DNA of 64,000 nucleotides, from assembly GCA_905221605.1 (NCBI GenBank), contig CAJNDS010002712.1:1-64000 (forward strand). The letters are read 5' to 3'. The notes beneath the pieces were generated by a model. It had not been told where the DNA came from and did not search any database. It worked only from the letters and a program-made list of their open reading frames with translations. Both the position numbers and the translations under genes were made by a program. How positions within the stretch are numbered: position 1 is the first letter of the stretch; each line of letters starts with the position of its first letter. Positions 34,901-45,209 of the stretch are shown here, in pieces. This stretch comes from Symbiodinium natans (taxonomy: Eukaryota; Sar; Dinophyceae; Suessiales; Symbiodiniaceae).

Positions 34901-36460
34901 GCGCATTGGCTCAGACTGGCTCGTTTTGGCCAGGAGGCCGAGTGAAATTGCCAAAGTACTCGAAGACGTCCTGTCGATCCTTTATATCAAAGCGGGGATC
35001 CTCGACGTAGAACAAGAGGACCTGCGTTGAGCGTCCAAGGGACATCATAAGTTAGCCATGCAGAGGTCAGAAACTGGATAACGAGTGGTTGATTGCTACT
35101 TCTTCGTGGGCAGTATCTTCCAGCGCCTGGCTAAGCAAAAGGGCGAAGGTCATCTGCACCAAAATCAGCAGCGCTGCGACCCAGATCAAGGCGTGAACGC
35201 TGCCTCTTGAGGGAAGAACGAAGACACTCTGAAGCACAATGAGATGCATCACGGCGCAGCCTGCGCTAGTTTTTGCCTAGCGGCCATAGAGCGATGTCGT
35301 CATCACCGCCAAAGCATCGAAACCCTGAACAGTGCGTGCCAACTTTACCTCAGGGCTCGGTTTCTCACAAACTTCTTCTCGTCAACGTGGCTGCTGCTAG
35401 TTCACTCGTCGGCCTTGTACAACATCAGTATAGCTCGATGAAGCTTGGCACAAATTCTCAGGACGCGGCCAGGCGAAGCAAGCGAGCCAATCGCAAGAGC
35501 CGGAGGAGAGACGTATCGAACGGCAGGTTCTCCAGCGCACGGTCAGCAATCCAAAGCCACACTAATGCGAAATCGAACCAGTTCCACACTTCCTCAGAGC
35601 TTTGGTGTGCACTTGCACGGCTGGAGATGCTACTGCAGCGTTGAATTCGGCACAGCTTGCAATTGTGACCGGGAATGCCTCAAATTCGGCACAGCTTGCA
35701 CTTGTGACCGGGAATGCCTCAAGCACAGTCCCTGCTCGAAGGAAGGGCCGAAATGCCAAGTCTCCCTGAAGTAGCTGCAGCGTAGGCCCCAAAGCTTGAT
35801 GACCGCTTCAACCTTGTTGGGGCCATGGTGCTCTTGAGAGGCAGCGGTTTTGGCTAGAACGCACCATGTCATGTCTAGCTAAAAGCTCTGGGACACCGGA
35901 TTGTTCAGGCAGGTGGCCATGAAGAGAACACCGAATGTCCATTCTAGGACATCGAAAGCCACAGTCGCTCCAGGCATGGCCTGCGCGTGCACCCCTCCTA
36001 GGGGAGGGACCGGCCACGATGGTTCGATCTACTGTACCCTTTGCTCTGGCATGGCGTCTGTTGTTTCTCGGAGCGTCCTTCTGCGTGTCTGGTCTCTGTG
36101 TACACTACCAGGTGGTGCCAAGATGCTCATTGCACACGTTGCGCATGTATGAAAGCCCAAACTGAACCGCTGCCGATTTCGTTCTTGTTGTGCCTCCTCC
36201 GCCGTCTGGTTGAAGTGTGGATATTCGATGTCATGTCCAACAGTGATGCCGCGGTACTGCAGCTCTGCGGACATCATAACCTAAGTCGCAAATCGCTACA
36301 AGATGGGCATACTCGGCGCAGTGCTGCTGCTGGCTAATCGTGCACTGGCAGTAGCTCGTGCAGCCCAGCCCTGTTTGGGAACTCATGTGCCAGGTGGCTG
36401 CATGGCCCAGGATGCAAATCGCAAAGACCAGCTCCAACAACGGATGCGTCGCTATCCTCA
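31930..36460 (-). CDS. six-transmembrane voltage-gated cation channel with C-terminal EF-hand regions
   Basis: Exons on the minus strand follow the order of a single-domain Nav/Cav-like channel. S1: RIATHPLLELVFAICILGH (36,458-36,390). S1-S2 loop: AELQYRGITVGHDIEYP (about 36,270-36,215). S2: VAFDVLEWTFGVLFMAT (about 35,975-35,908). S3: VWNWFDFALVWLWIADRA (from 35,589). S4: LLRLLRLARFAWP (35,508-35,467) with spaced arginines. S5: ALIWVAALLILVQMTFALLL (about 35,190-35,130). Pore: FEITLGNWPP (34,675-34,646). S6: WFVVFSLLHKIVFGFLAVG (34,559-34,503). Cytosolic tail: PKRKKMQMFFQHAN (33,675-33,634), VKHWFAAQGLAISDPDLLWD (about 33,350-33,290), the EF-hand loop DTSGDRELDLEE (32,660-32,625) and AKSLDLAVLKMEHFRTQL (about 32,227-32,174). 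The EF loop suggests Ca2+ sensing. No second domain is visible upstream of S1, so it is probably single-domain. The exon after S6 and the exact ends are unresolved. Confidence 0.87.
34310..34378. repeat. AT-rich CATA/TATG simple repeat
   Basis: CATACATACACACACATAAA grading into TATATATACACA and TATGTATGTATG; lies in the intron after the S6 exon of the cation channel. Confidence 0.8.
35644..35721. repeat. 39-bp tandem duplication in the cation channel
   Basis: Two copies (35,644-35,682 and 35,683-35,721), differing at one position, begin AATTCGGCACAGCTTGCA. 39 is a multiple of three, so one minus frame reads through both as a 13-residue repeat. It lies between the S2 and S3 exons and is probably intronic. 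Confidence 0.85.
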
Positions 36461-36469
36461 GCACACTTC

Positions 36470-36804
36470 CCAACTGCTTCGCTCTGTGCACATAGTCTGC
36501 GCGCCAGAGATGACCGCATCCAAGCACACGTGGCACCCGCCATCCAGGCAGGCTAGGCTGCGCCATATAAGCACAATGATCATTCTGATATTATCCGCAT
36601 GACTGCCTTGTCTTAGCGCTGTACATACTGACGGTTGCGTGAAACAACGCGTAGCCCATGGAAAAGCGCAGCTCCGATTACTCCATATACATTTATCATC
36701 TTGAATCCCCGGCGCCGGAGCCAGAAGTCATCGCCGAGGAATTTCGCGTCCGTCTTCTCACTCTTTCTCCTTAAGGTGTTGCTCCTGGGATAGCGCTGCC
36801 ATGA
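36470..36804. other. 5' end of the cation channel or spacer
   Basis: No further coding segment recognised upstream of S1. The channel's cytosolic N-terminus is not identified. Confidence 0.3.
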
Positions 36805-36902
36805 GGGGGGTTTCCGAAATTAGGGGGTACCTTATTGGGGTCCTTATAAGGGAATCCTACTATTGGGGGTCTGTAAGGGCTCCCATATTTTCGTAAACCC
36901 CC
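36805..36902. mobile_element. short TIR element (MITE-like), copy 1
   Basis: About 98 bp bounded by GGGGGGTTTCCGAAATTAGG on the left and, on the right, TTTTCGTAAACCCCC. The right end reverse-complemented reads GGGGGTTTACGAAAATATGG. ATGA precedes and ATGG follows, so three bases of the flank repeat. Same ends as the elements at 38,117 and 55,880. Confidence 0.6.
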
Positions 36903-36921
36903 ATGGAGGCTCGGCAGAAGA

Positions 36922-36952
<31 letters not shown>

Positions 36953-36958
36953 AAAAAA
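36922..36958. repeat. poly-C followed by poly-A
   Basis: 21 C then 16 A, directly downstream of the short TIR element. Confidence 0.95.
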
Positions 36959-37039
36959 CGAAATGTGAACACCAAGGCGCAGCTCGGAGCGCTCTTTCTT
37001 CGCTTTTTTGTGCACGTTCTTGTCCTCTCCGGTACTGAG

Positions 37040-37088
37040 GTGGTTTAGGGTTTTTAGGGTTTAGGGATGTTTAGGGGTTTTAGGGTTA
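37040..37088. repeat. TTTAGGG-like interstitial telomeric repeats
   Basis: GGTTTAGGGTTTTTAGGGTT followed by TAGGGATGTTTAGGGGTTTTAGGG, four to five degenerate telomere-type units. Confidence 0.85.
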
Positions 37089-37089
37089 A

Positions 37090-37775
37090 TGCGTGCAAGA
37101 GCGAGTTTCTGAACTGCGTAGCAGGCGACTTTAGCTGTAGCAAACACAAGATCTTCAGACTGCATCCCCTCACCCGGCGTGCTCGCAGCGTGCAACTGCT
37201 TGACTGGCTTGTGCACTGCGCACGAGTGTAGGGGCTTGGAACACCTTGTTAGCACCTAGATGACCCGTATGTTATAATGTTGACTTGGCATTCCGCAATT
37301 AACAACCCAAGTCCCGGAACTCAAGAACCCCGCTCCAAGTAACAAAGCCAAACTCCCGGAAAAAAAACACCTCAAGAGACCTGCCCAAACTGACTTATGC
37401 TTCAGGAAAACGAGAGGCCCTTTTCCGAATCTCTGCATAATTCATTGTGGAAGCGACCACATCCTGGGGTACAGCCTTTTGGTGGGTCCTACATCATGAA
37501 GGATGATTTTCGACTACCAGACGAGGCCCAGAAGAGGCCAGCCAGCCCTTTTGAAAACAGGCCCTCCCAAACAAGACTCCCTTTCAAACCCAAACATATT
37601 TTGCGGCCCCCTCCCGGAGAGATTCAATCAATCAAGGGGAGTGTTTTTAAAGGGAAGTGAACAGTATTCTATCATGATCTACACTATAGTAGCATGCTTC
37701 AACCCAGACATGCGCATGAACGACACACGCTAAGGGAAAAGAAGACTCCAAGCGAAACAACCCTCGGCTTCCACA
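37090..37775. other. no gene recognised
   Basis: A plus-strand frame at 37,397-37,660 (87 codons, containing MKDDFRLPDEAQKRPASPF) is open and not repetitive, but it runs opposite to all identified genes and matches nothing I know. It is left as unexplained. Confidence 0.25.
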
Positions 37776-37779
37776 TGTT

Positions 37780-38042
37780 ACGTCTTTTAGCTTTCGGAAA
37801 GCCCCCGTGAAATTGCTGAGAAAAGCTGCAGTGTTCGCTGCCTCCATCTCATGCTCCATCTCCTCTTCGGCAGCTGCAACCTGCCAGAGCGAGAAGAGAT
37901 GCAATGTCATCTGAATGCCGTCGGACTCGGAGACCACTTGCTCAGTTGCAGCACCCCTCATATTCCAAGCATTCAGACACTTGCCTGGTCCATCTCAGCT
38001 TCTTCGGGGGCCACCACATGCCTTGCAGAGGACTGCAGTGGC
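37780..38042 (-). CDS. hypothetical protein, two exons
   Basis: About 38,042-37,985 reads LQSSARHVVAPEEAEMDQA. After a frame change, 37,960-37,780 reads TEQVVSESDGIQMTLHLFSL, then EEEMEHEMEAANTAAFLSNF. Acidic helices and matching ends make these likely neighbouring exons. No family recognised. Confidence 0.45.
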
Positions 38043-38116
38043 AGCCGAGTCGACCCTAGGGCTCGGCATGTCAGAAGAACTGGGCCTGTACAATCAAAGC
38101 ATGATCGTGCCTATTT

Positions 38117-38275
38117 GGGGGGCTTACGATATTCGGGGTACCTCACTGGGGTCCTTGTTAGCAAGGGATCCTACTATTTGGGGTGCCTATGTGGGGGTTT
38201 TACGATATGGAGGGGTCCCTTATTGGGGTCCTTATTAGCAGGGGATCCTACTATTTGGGGTTATCGTAAACCCCC
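38117..38275. mobile_element. short TIR element (MITE-like), copy 2, internally duplicated
   Basis: About 159 bp flanked by ATTT on both sides. It starts GGGGGGCTTACGATATTCGG and ends TTATCGTAAACCCCC. A block with GGGGTCCTTRTTAGCA and GGATCCTACTATTTGGGGT occurs twice inside, so one copy appears nested in or duplicated within another; a second inner end GGGGGTTTTACGATATGG lies near 38,192. Confidence 0.7.
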
Positions 38276-38299
38276 ATTTATAGTTCTTGGCCATCAGGT

Positions 38300-39067
38300 G
38301 AGCAGAATGGGTCTGTCGCAGCCAGGCCACACGGGCTTGTCGTGTTCAGTAGGCAAGGTCGCGGTGAACTTCCTGAGGCTTCACCAACAGCTCTGCAGAC
38401 GCTTCTGCGACTTGCACGTGCTGAGCATGAAGGCGAAACAAAAAAGCGATAGGTCGCCGTAGGAGTGGGAGACAGCGTGTCCGCATCGCAGGATACATAT
38501 ACTGCACCGCATGTGGGGAAGTATCACGACGCATCGTTCCGTGTGGCATCTTGCGAGTGCACTGATACCTCCGAGGCACATTTCTTCAGCAGGAGGCGCT
38601 TCAGAAGCCCTCAGTGCGGAGGTTGGCTTTCGCAAAGTTGGGGAATCTGGTGATAGAGGGCCGGATGGCTTGGATGGCATGGCCTGTACGTTCACATGAG
38701 CCTAGGGGATCGTTTCTACAAAACTGAGACCTCCCCTTAAGGTCTTAAGGTCTGGGCTGGTCGAGGACAGCCAGGGCCATGGTTTTGTCCGCCGACTCAT
38801 CCCGCGCATTGCGCAGGGCCTGCCGACTCGGAATATGACGACCCGATCATTGCCTCTCAACCGTCTTCGCAGCCCTTCGCAGCCCTGCGCGAGATCTCTA
38901 TAAGTTCTCAAACCCTCCAACTCTAAACTTCCTCAGCAGTCGATGCGTTCTCTGGCCTCCAGGGCACTTGCAGGGCCCCGCAGCTTGCCAGCACCCAGCT
39001 TGAGGCTCAGATCCTGTAGCAAGATGTACGAGCAGCAAACAGTTTTCGAGCAATCAATGTCGGTCTT
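38300..39067 (-). other. unassigned, possible exons
   Basis: Minus frames at 38,579-38,346 (with HVQVAEASAELLVKPQEVHR) and 38,695-38,560 look partly coding. A short repeat CTTAAGGTCTTAAGGTCT is at 38,736-38,753. No function can be given. Confidence 0.25.
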
Positions 39068-39331
39068 TTACATCTGGGCCAGAAAGAGACATAAGCAACA
39101 CCCTAACTTATAGCCTAAAGCGGGCTTCGCAAGCCCGTCCTTGAGCAGCTGCTGGTGTCGCATCTCCTTAGCTGAATTTCGTGTGGCCACTTTATTTCGA
39201 CATGATTGTTTAAGCGTGAGGTGGCAGCTCAGCCAGGACTCCAGGTTTGAACGCTCTTCTGCCAGTTCGGCTGCAAACCATTGGAACAGCTCTTCCGTTG
39301 GCATGGTCGTCATGGCTCGGGCGGGCCACAC
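39068..39331 (-). CDS. hypothetical exon
   Basis: The minus strand reads TMPTEELFQWFAAELAEERS, then LESWLSCHLTLKQSCRNKVA and AKEMRHQQLLKDGLAKPA. It is strongly helical and charged, so a real exon is likely. In-frame ATG codons near 39,310 could be a start. Unknown family. Confidence 0.5.
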   Translation of the reverse strand: MWPARAMTTMPTEELFQWFAAELAEERSNLESWLSCHLTLKQSCRNKVATRNSAKEMRHQQLLKDGLAKPALGYKLGCCLCLFLAQM

Positions 39332-39419
39332 AATTGGAAACTCTGTTCAAAGCTTGACAGGTTCCAAGGAGGTCCAGCTCGGGAAGCTCAAGTTGAAACG
39401 TTCATTGCGTGCTTGGTAA

Positions 39420-40060
39420 AAAGCCCAGGATAGTCTGAGCCAAAGAGGAAGTCTGAGGCATGTGAGATGTCATCGCTTCCAGATTGCTAAACCCTGTAAA
39501 CTGTAGGTATCCGTCGCCGTGCACTCTAAACACCAAGCCCGCAAGCTAGGCGATATGGTCGTTCCGCACTTGCGCCCCCTTCCTATCTGCGCTTCTGTTG
39601 CCAAGGTCCGGGTACGGAGAGCACTCGCCTTCTTCGCTAAGCACTATTTTGACTCTGTACCACTGAATTTTCAAACGCCCGAAATACACCAAATCTCCCA
39701 TACATCCTCTGAACAATCATCCTACGTCAGCCAGTAGCCCCTATAAGCCAGACCCTGGCTTTGTGCAAGGGGCCTTTGCCACCAGCGGTGCGACACAGCT
39801 GCACATTGCAGAACCAAGCGGCACGGCGGTTCTTTTCAACAGCACCTGATCGTTTAGGGTTCAGGGTAGGTGGTGACTGAGAAACATGATCTGCAAGAGT
39901 TGTCTACCCTCGGCTGAGAACATCAACTCTCAAGACAAAAAGTTTCCTCTCGACATGCTGGAGATACCGTTCCTTATGGTGTTGAGCTCGTGGCACCGTT
40001 TTCGAGCAAGATCGATAGTTTCATTCATGCCATGAGTCCTCCGATGCAAGCTGCCTGAAA
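39420..40060. other. no gene recognised
   Basis: A plus frame of 72 codons (39,519-39,737) is not convincing. A TTTAGGGTTCAGGGTAGG scrap lies at 39,854-39,871. Confidence 0.35.
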
Positions 40061-40061
40061 C

Positions 40062-40740
40062 TCACCCAGCAAAGCAGAGAACGCCGAGAACAATCTGTCC
40101 CTGCATTGCTTCAGCTACTTCGGACTGGTTGGGCAGGCGGCTGCAGGATGCTGAGCTTGGGCCATCACTCCGAGAAGTTCTATGGCTGAGCTGGCGAGAT
40201 GAGGATCCGAGCCAGGCCTCGAGACCAAAGGGCAGTGAGCAAGCCGAGACGAACATGATGAACCACCCCAATGCCCTACGCATAATCCCCCTCCCAAACC
40301 CCACCCCCCCCCCCCGCCCACAAGCCTAAACCCCCTTAACGCTAAACCCCAAACCCTAAAACCTAAACCCTGCAGCCTAAACTGGAAACTGTAAACGCGA
40401 AACCCGTCACACCAAACCAAAGGGGGGGTGGAGGGAAACGATGGAGGGGGGGGAGAGGTGGGACCAAGGGCGCGCGCGCTCTGATCATGTATGCGCCAAA
40501 GCTTGAATGACGAGCTGCATTCCAACCTGCTCTGCCTCACATGGAGCATCCGTGTGTTTGCGCGGCTGACACCAGCAAAGAGCCCCACTGCAAGTCGTTT
40601 GCCACCACTGGGAGAAGGTTCTCCTTGCGAGCGATTGATGTGACGAACCACTTCATGCAGAAATCTTGCATTAGCGTTTCATTGAAGGCAACGAGCAGGC
40701 CCGATTCCAGCAAGCAGAGCAGTGGCATTGTGAGCCCTTG
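40062..40740 (-). CDS. hypothetical membrane protein, two exons
   Basis: About 40,735-40,565 reads MPLLCLLESGLLVAFNETLM, then MKWFVTSIARKENLLPVVAN. About 40,280-40,062 has a hydrophobic segment ALGWFIMFVSACSLPFGLEA and AEAMQGQIVLGVLCFAG. They are separated by a repeat-filled stretch at 40.30-40.45 kb that must be intron. Two or three membrane spans are suggested. No family recognised. Confidence 0.4.
40297..40455. repeat. poly-C, CCTAAA-type telomeric scraps and G runs
   Basis: C-rich run at 40,301-40,320, then CCTAAAC-type units to about 40,385 (CCCCAAACCCTAAAACCTAA among them), then GGGGGGGTGGAGGG and GGAGGGGGGGGAGAGG. Confidence 0.85.
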
Positions 40741-40819
40741 AGAGAGCTGAACACAACAACCTCAACAACTCAAAGACAGGAGCTTGGAGTGATTCGAATC
40801 ACTTCACTGACTTCACTCC

Positions 40820-41960
40820 ATGTCACTTGGCCTCCATGGCGCCTTGTAGCTGCCGGTCAGCGCCGACACAGCAGCTCACCAGGTCTAGAACCTCGAGCCA
40901 TGGCTTTGAGAGCAGTGACTGCAGTTGAGACGGCTCATGGTGGTTCAGGCCTAGCTTCAAGGGACAAACTGTTTTGCGGTCAAGACGGTTGGCTAAAGCC
41001 GATCGCATCTCATCGCAGACATGGCTGAAGCTGCACTCATGGCTCAAATAGTCAAAGTGTGCTCCTGTTGCTTTATCCGACTTTGTTGCTGGCTCTCTTT
41101 GCCATTAATGGTTCAGATGTGCCAAGTGGTCCAAGCTTTTGGCTTGCATGTGCACCATCGGATCTGCTGCGCATCGTCGCCAGATCTGAGCAAGGAGCTG
41201 GGAGCTTGGAGGCTCTTGCACATCGCTGAGTCTGCTGGTTCTGATAGGAATTGCCGCCAGGCTCTTACCTGCTGCCTCTCTGCAAGTATGCTTCGTCACA
41301 GGTTGACAAAACGAAGTGACATCTCACATTCCTGCTGGCCTGCCTGCACGGTCAAGGGGCACAGCTCGTGCGAGACGGCCGTCATGACAGTGGGGCATTG
41401 CTGCCAGGCGTGCACAGGGCACTTTTCAGTGCAACGCGACTTCGTGGCTCATTTCTGCAGCTCACAGTTTTCGCACCGTCTATCCCGATCCTGGGTGCTC
41501 GTTGCTCAAACAAAAAATCAGCGCTGCGACAGATCTTTAGCACTCTATAGTGCAAGCCCCTTGCACAACATGTGCCTGAAAAGCGCTGCCGGTCTCCTGC
41601 CTTCACGATGATGCACAAGCACTCGAGGCACAAATGGAGAAGCTCCTCGACACATTGTCACATTGTGTAGGCGCCTGCCATGGGTTTGTGAGGCGCCCCT
41701 AATTTTTCCCGCCTCATCATTGTGTGTAAGTCCCTGTAAGCGAGAAACCCTCAAGTCGCCACAGACCCGGAGTTAGACGGAGCTAGACAACCGTGTCCTC
41801 GTCCGCATCGCGGAGGAGCGAGCCCAGGGAAGCCAGCACTCCCTTTTTCAGGAGCAGCTCCTGCCACCCAGCTGCTCTGTTCAAGTTCAGACTACATGAC
41901 TACATGTTCACTTCGGGGAGTCTCAGATCCCGACCAAAGGGAAGCATCCGACATGATATT
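40820..41960 (-). other. unassigned region with overlapping open frames
   Basis: The minus strand has coding-like pieces at 41,047-40,823 (FSHVCDEMRSALANRLDRK, LSKPWLEVLDLVSCCVGADR) and at 41,299-41,105. A 196-codon plus frame at 41,021-41,611 overlaps them but is rich in Cys, Ser and His without structure. The minus pieces are the likelier exons. No family recognised. Confidence 0.3.
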
Positions 41961-41965
41961 GTGGC

Positions 41966-42633
41966 ATGATATGGCATGACCCTGAGAGCCTCCCGAAGCT
42001 TGTCATCGTGCATTGCCGTCAGGAACCGGCAGAAGACGCGGCAGGCACTGGCACAGAAGGCGGCGGGTCACACAGAAGCACTGTGAGGCTGCTTGATGGG
42101 AGCTTCAATGTCTGGCGAGTTCTGGCAGAGCACATTGGTGCTAGAGATTCAAGACTTCGCTTAACGTTGCCTGGTACTCACGGCAAGCTCCCAAGACTGC
42201 AGGCTGAATCAAGGTTGAGCTTTGATGACGCTTTGGTTGTGCAAAAACCTGCAAACCCTGGCAATCCCTGGCACCTCACACGCACCACCAGCGGCTCGTC
42301 GCTGCCCAAGCCTTTTGCCGCCGCCTCGTACGGCGCAGAAAGGGCCGAGTTTGGGCGGGCCACCGGAACTGTGCTGCAGTCTCTCCAAAGCGATGGCAGC
42401 AGTTGGTGACGAAATTCCACTACATGCCTCCAGCAGGCCCGGGATCTCTTCTCGAGCCTGAGCTGGGTCTTGCGCAATGGGGCTTTGCGAGGCAAGCGTG
42501 GTCCAGCCACTGCCTGCTGTCGAAGCACTTCCTTCAAAACCTGAACCTGAGGAAACGACTCTTGCGAATTTCGTCAAGATTCACCACAGTCTGCACTGGA
42601 CCGAACACCGAGCATCTGAAAGATCCAGCCTAA
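41966..42633 (+). CDS. possible plus-strand coding region, uncertain
   Basis: The plus strand reads SLPKLVIVHCRQEPAEDAAG, then TVRLLDGSFNVWRVLAEHIG and SFDDALVVQKPANPGNPWHL without interruption for 147 codons, followed after a frame change near 42,410 by PEPEETTLANFVKIHHSLHW. If real it would be the only plus-strand gene in the window. Minus frames of 119 and 122 codons overlap the same bases, so strand is undecided. Confidence 0.3.
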
Positions 42634-42639
42634 GCCCTG

Positions 42640-44294
42640 AGACTCCTGTCCCACCCCAATGCCCGTCTTTCCGGGACCTCACGACTCTGGTGCGACGCTG
42701 AATGGCGCAGCACAGCTTTGGCACTGCAAGCGGGACAGCAATCGCCATACCGCACTTCCCAGCACCCCGTTGCAAGAGATGGGGTACGCAGGCAGCTGCG
42801 ACCACGATGCTTACACCGGGCGAGGGGATCATTTAGGAAACGGTTCAGGGCCAGCCCAACGCGGCGTTCCATAAAGATTGAGACACACCACCTGATCGCC
42901 TCCTGGCAGGCCCTGAGGATTGTCACGTGCAGTAAGCTTAAGCACGAAATCATGAACAACGGAGCCCCAACCTTAAATTAGCCTGCACATGACCAGGTTT
43001 GGCTTTTTTGTTAGCCTTACCGTACAAGGGGACGCCTTGCTCAAGATCCAAAAGGAAGCAAGTTGCATGCATAAGACCAGCTTGGGATGATCTGATAATG
43101 TCTGATAATCAATCAAAACGAGAGCAACATCCCCATGATGGCTCAAGCCTCAGAGGACAGCGACTGCAGCAAGCCTGGGTGCAGGGCCACTGACAATCAA
43201 CTCTGGCATATTTTGGCCTGAACACAGCTGGGCTTGTGAAACGCTGTTTCCTTTCAAAACTGTGGCCACAACACCTCAAGATCTGAAAAAGTCATGCCAA
43301 GAGCGGGCAAGGTGCAGAAGTGCACATGGCCAATTGGGGCTCACAGCCATCCCACCGTCTAAATCCTGAGGATCGAAAACGACACCGGCACCTGCACCAG
43401 TGTACGCTCAGAGGTTCAGGGCGAGGCAGGGGCATGTTACATGTCACATGCCGGCAACGGAAAGCCTCCGCTGCCGCTTTGGTCAGGGACCTGCTCGCGT
43501 CGCTCGCAAGACACACAGCCTTCATAGAACTTTGCCACACAAAACTTTCTCCTGGCTAAGCCGGATCAGCGAATCAGCTATCGAAGCAATTCTCCACAAG
43601 CCAAGGGCTTGTGAGGACAGCTTGTGAGGAAGGCCTGCACGGCGGGACCACTGATCGCTGGCGGAGCAACCTGCCCGAACACGGATGCGCGGCATGTTTC
43701 AGAATCGGTCTCATGCCGGCCTCCAGCACCTCAAGGACGTACTGTAAAACCTGCAGACCGTTGACCTGTCGCGGTGGCGGGCAGGACAGTCTCAGGCAGC
43801 CGCATGCAAAGCCATCGGGCGAGGGAGGCGGCGGGGAGGGCTGGGGGGTCAAGCAGATGAAAGAGCAAAAAGCGCTTTGCCACTCAATCCTAAGCCTCGT
43901 GCTGCTCCTTTTTTGGGGGTAAGGAGCGAATCTGGTGTCCAAAACGGTCACTTGGAGGGGATTAGAGGTGGGGGTAGCTGCTATATGCTACCATACTTGC
44001 CAGGGGCTTGTCTTGATTTGAAGTCCAATGGCCGCAATCGTTTGGCCCTTTGGGGCCTCTGAGCTCATGAGCTCCGCGATCTCTGAAGGCGTGGCCCGGA
44101 TGAGCAGCTGCTTGGCCTGGGTCACATACGTATGACTCGTCGAAAGGTCTATGAATCCATGAATGTCTCTGAAGTTTAGTCTTTAGAAGAGACCGTATCC
44201 AAGTGGGCGCCCCAGCTGTCTCGGCACGCTCGGTGGCATTGGGGCCCTGGAGAGTTGTGGCCTCAGCACGGCAGTCTGATCGTTTCTGATGCAT
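42640..44294 (-). CDS. hypothetical multi-exon protein
   Basis: Several coding-like minus segments follow each other. About 44,118-43,985 reads AKQLLIRATPSEIAELMSSE, then KGQTIAAIGLQIKTSPWQ. About 43,775-43,640 reads RQVNGLQVLQYVLEVLEAGM, then RPILKHAAHPCSGRLLRQRS. About 43,540-43,440 reads MWQSSMKAVCLASDASRSLT. About 42,930-42,830 reads QEAIRWCVSIFMERRVGLAL followed by NRFLNDPLA. The helices are regular and low complexity is absent. No family recognised; one gene or two is not known. Confidence 0.45.
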
Positions 44295-44629
44295 TGTGGA
44301 CGGCTTATGAAGGCCGTAGCTGCTGAGGGCTTCTGCTCATGCCATTGAGGTTTGCAGTGCTGGAGATGTGGGACATGCGCCTTTACTCCAGGGCCTATAC
44401 AGGTCTTTCAACAAGCTGCACTTGAAGTGGTCGAGATATGGCCGAGTACCCGAACCATCGGGACGAAATGCACCCACTTAGAGTGTAGTCGTAGAGTGTT
44501 TACACATCCGAGCAGTGTCGACCAGGGGGATTCTCGGCTACATGGTCTGTGGTCATGTGGCTGGGCCGCCCGCGCAAGATCCACTACAACCCGAAACATT
44601 TGCCTTGGACCTGCTCCCAGGATCCTGCC

Positions 44630-45200
44630 CTAAGCCCGAAACCCTAAACCCTAAATTCTGGGCACTGAGGTCCCCACACAGGTAACTTCAACCGCAGCAC
44701 TGTCGGCTTGTATCTGCCTGCGGGAACGACATGACAGAGTTGCAATGTCTAGCCCTTCTCATCTCTGTACACAGGCCCCGTGATGCTTTCCTTTGTGGCG
44801 CACTCGTTTGCAAGCTCTACTTGCGCACATGATTCCAAAACAGGCACCTGGCATCCACTATTTGCAGCTCCACATGTGTTGAGTCAGCCGGTACCTGCTT
44901 CAGGAGAACCAAGAGGACTGAGGATGAATTACTCGGCACTCTTTGAACATAGGGGGGTAAGCCGGGCGCAGTCAGATACCCAAACCTAGGACTTAAGCAT
45001 CCCTAAGCCCTAGGCCCTAGTGCAGAGCTGTATAAGCCCAGACGCCCTTACCCGGCCCTAACCCTGAGCCAAAGCTTTTTGAGAAGGTCGTCTGGGAAAT
45101 GCGTTAGTTGTTTCCCCCCCTCCGTCTTAACCACGCATCAATGACTCCATATACTCTATCCGGAGGGCAGAGATGGTTTTTCTTTTTTGGGGGGGCGGGG
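44630..45200. repeat. CCCTAAA-like scraps and G runs
   Basis: CCCGAAACCCTAAACCCTAA at 44,634-44,653; CCCTAAGCCCTAGGCCCTAG at 45,000-45,019; G-run at about 45,187-45,200. A plus frame at 44,780-44,989 is not convincing. Confidence 0.6.
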
Positions 45201-45209
45201 GCGATCAGC

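Noticed and set aside
41021-41611. 196-codon plus-strand open frame
   Set aside because: Cys/Ser/His-rich translation with no domain, opposite to all assigned genes and overlapping better minus-strand pieces.
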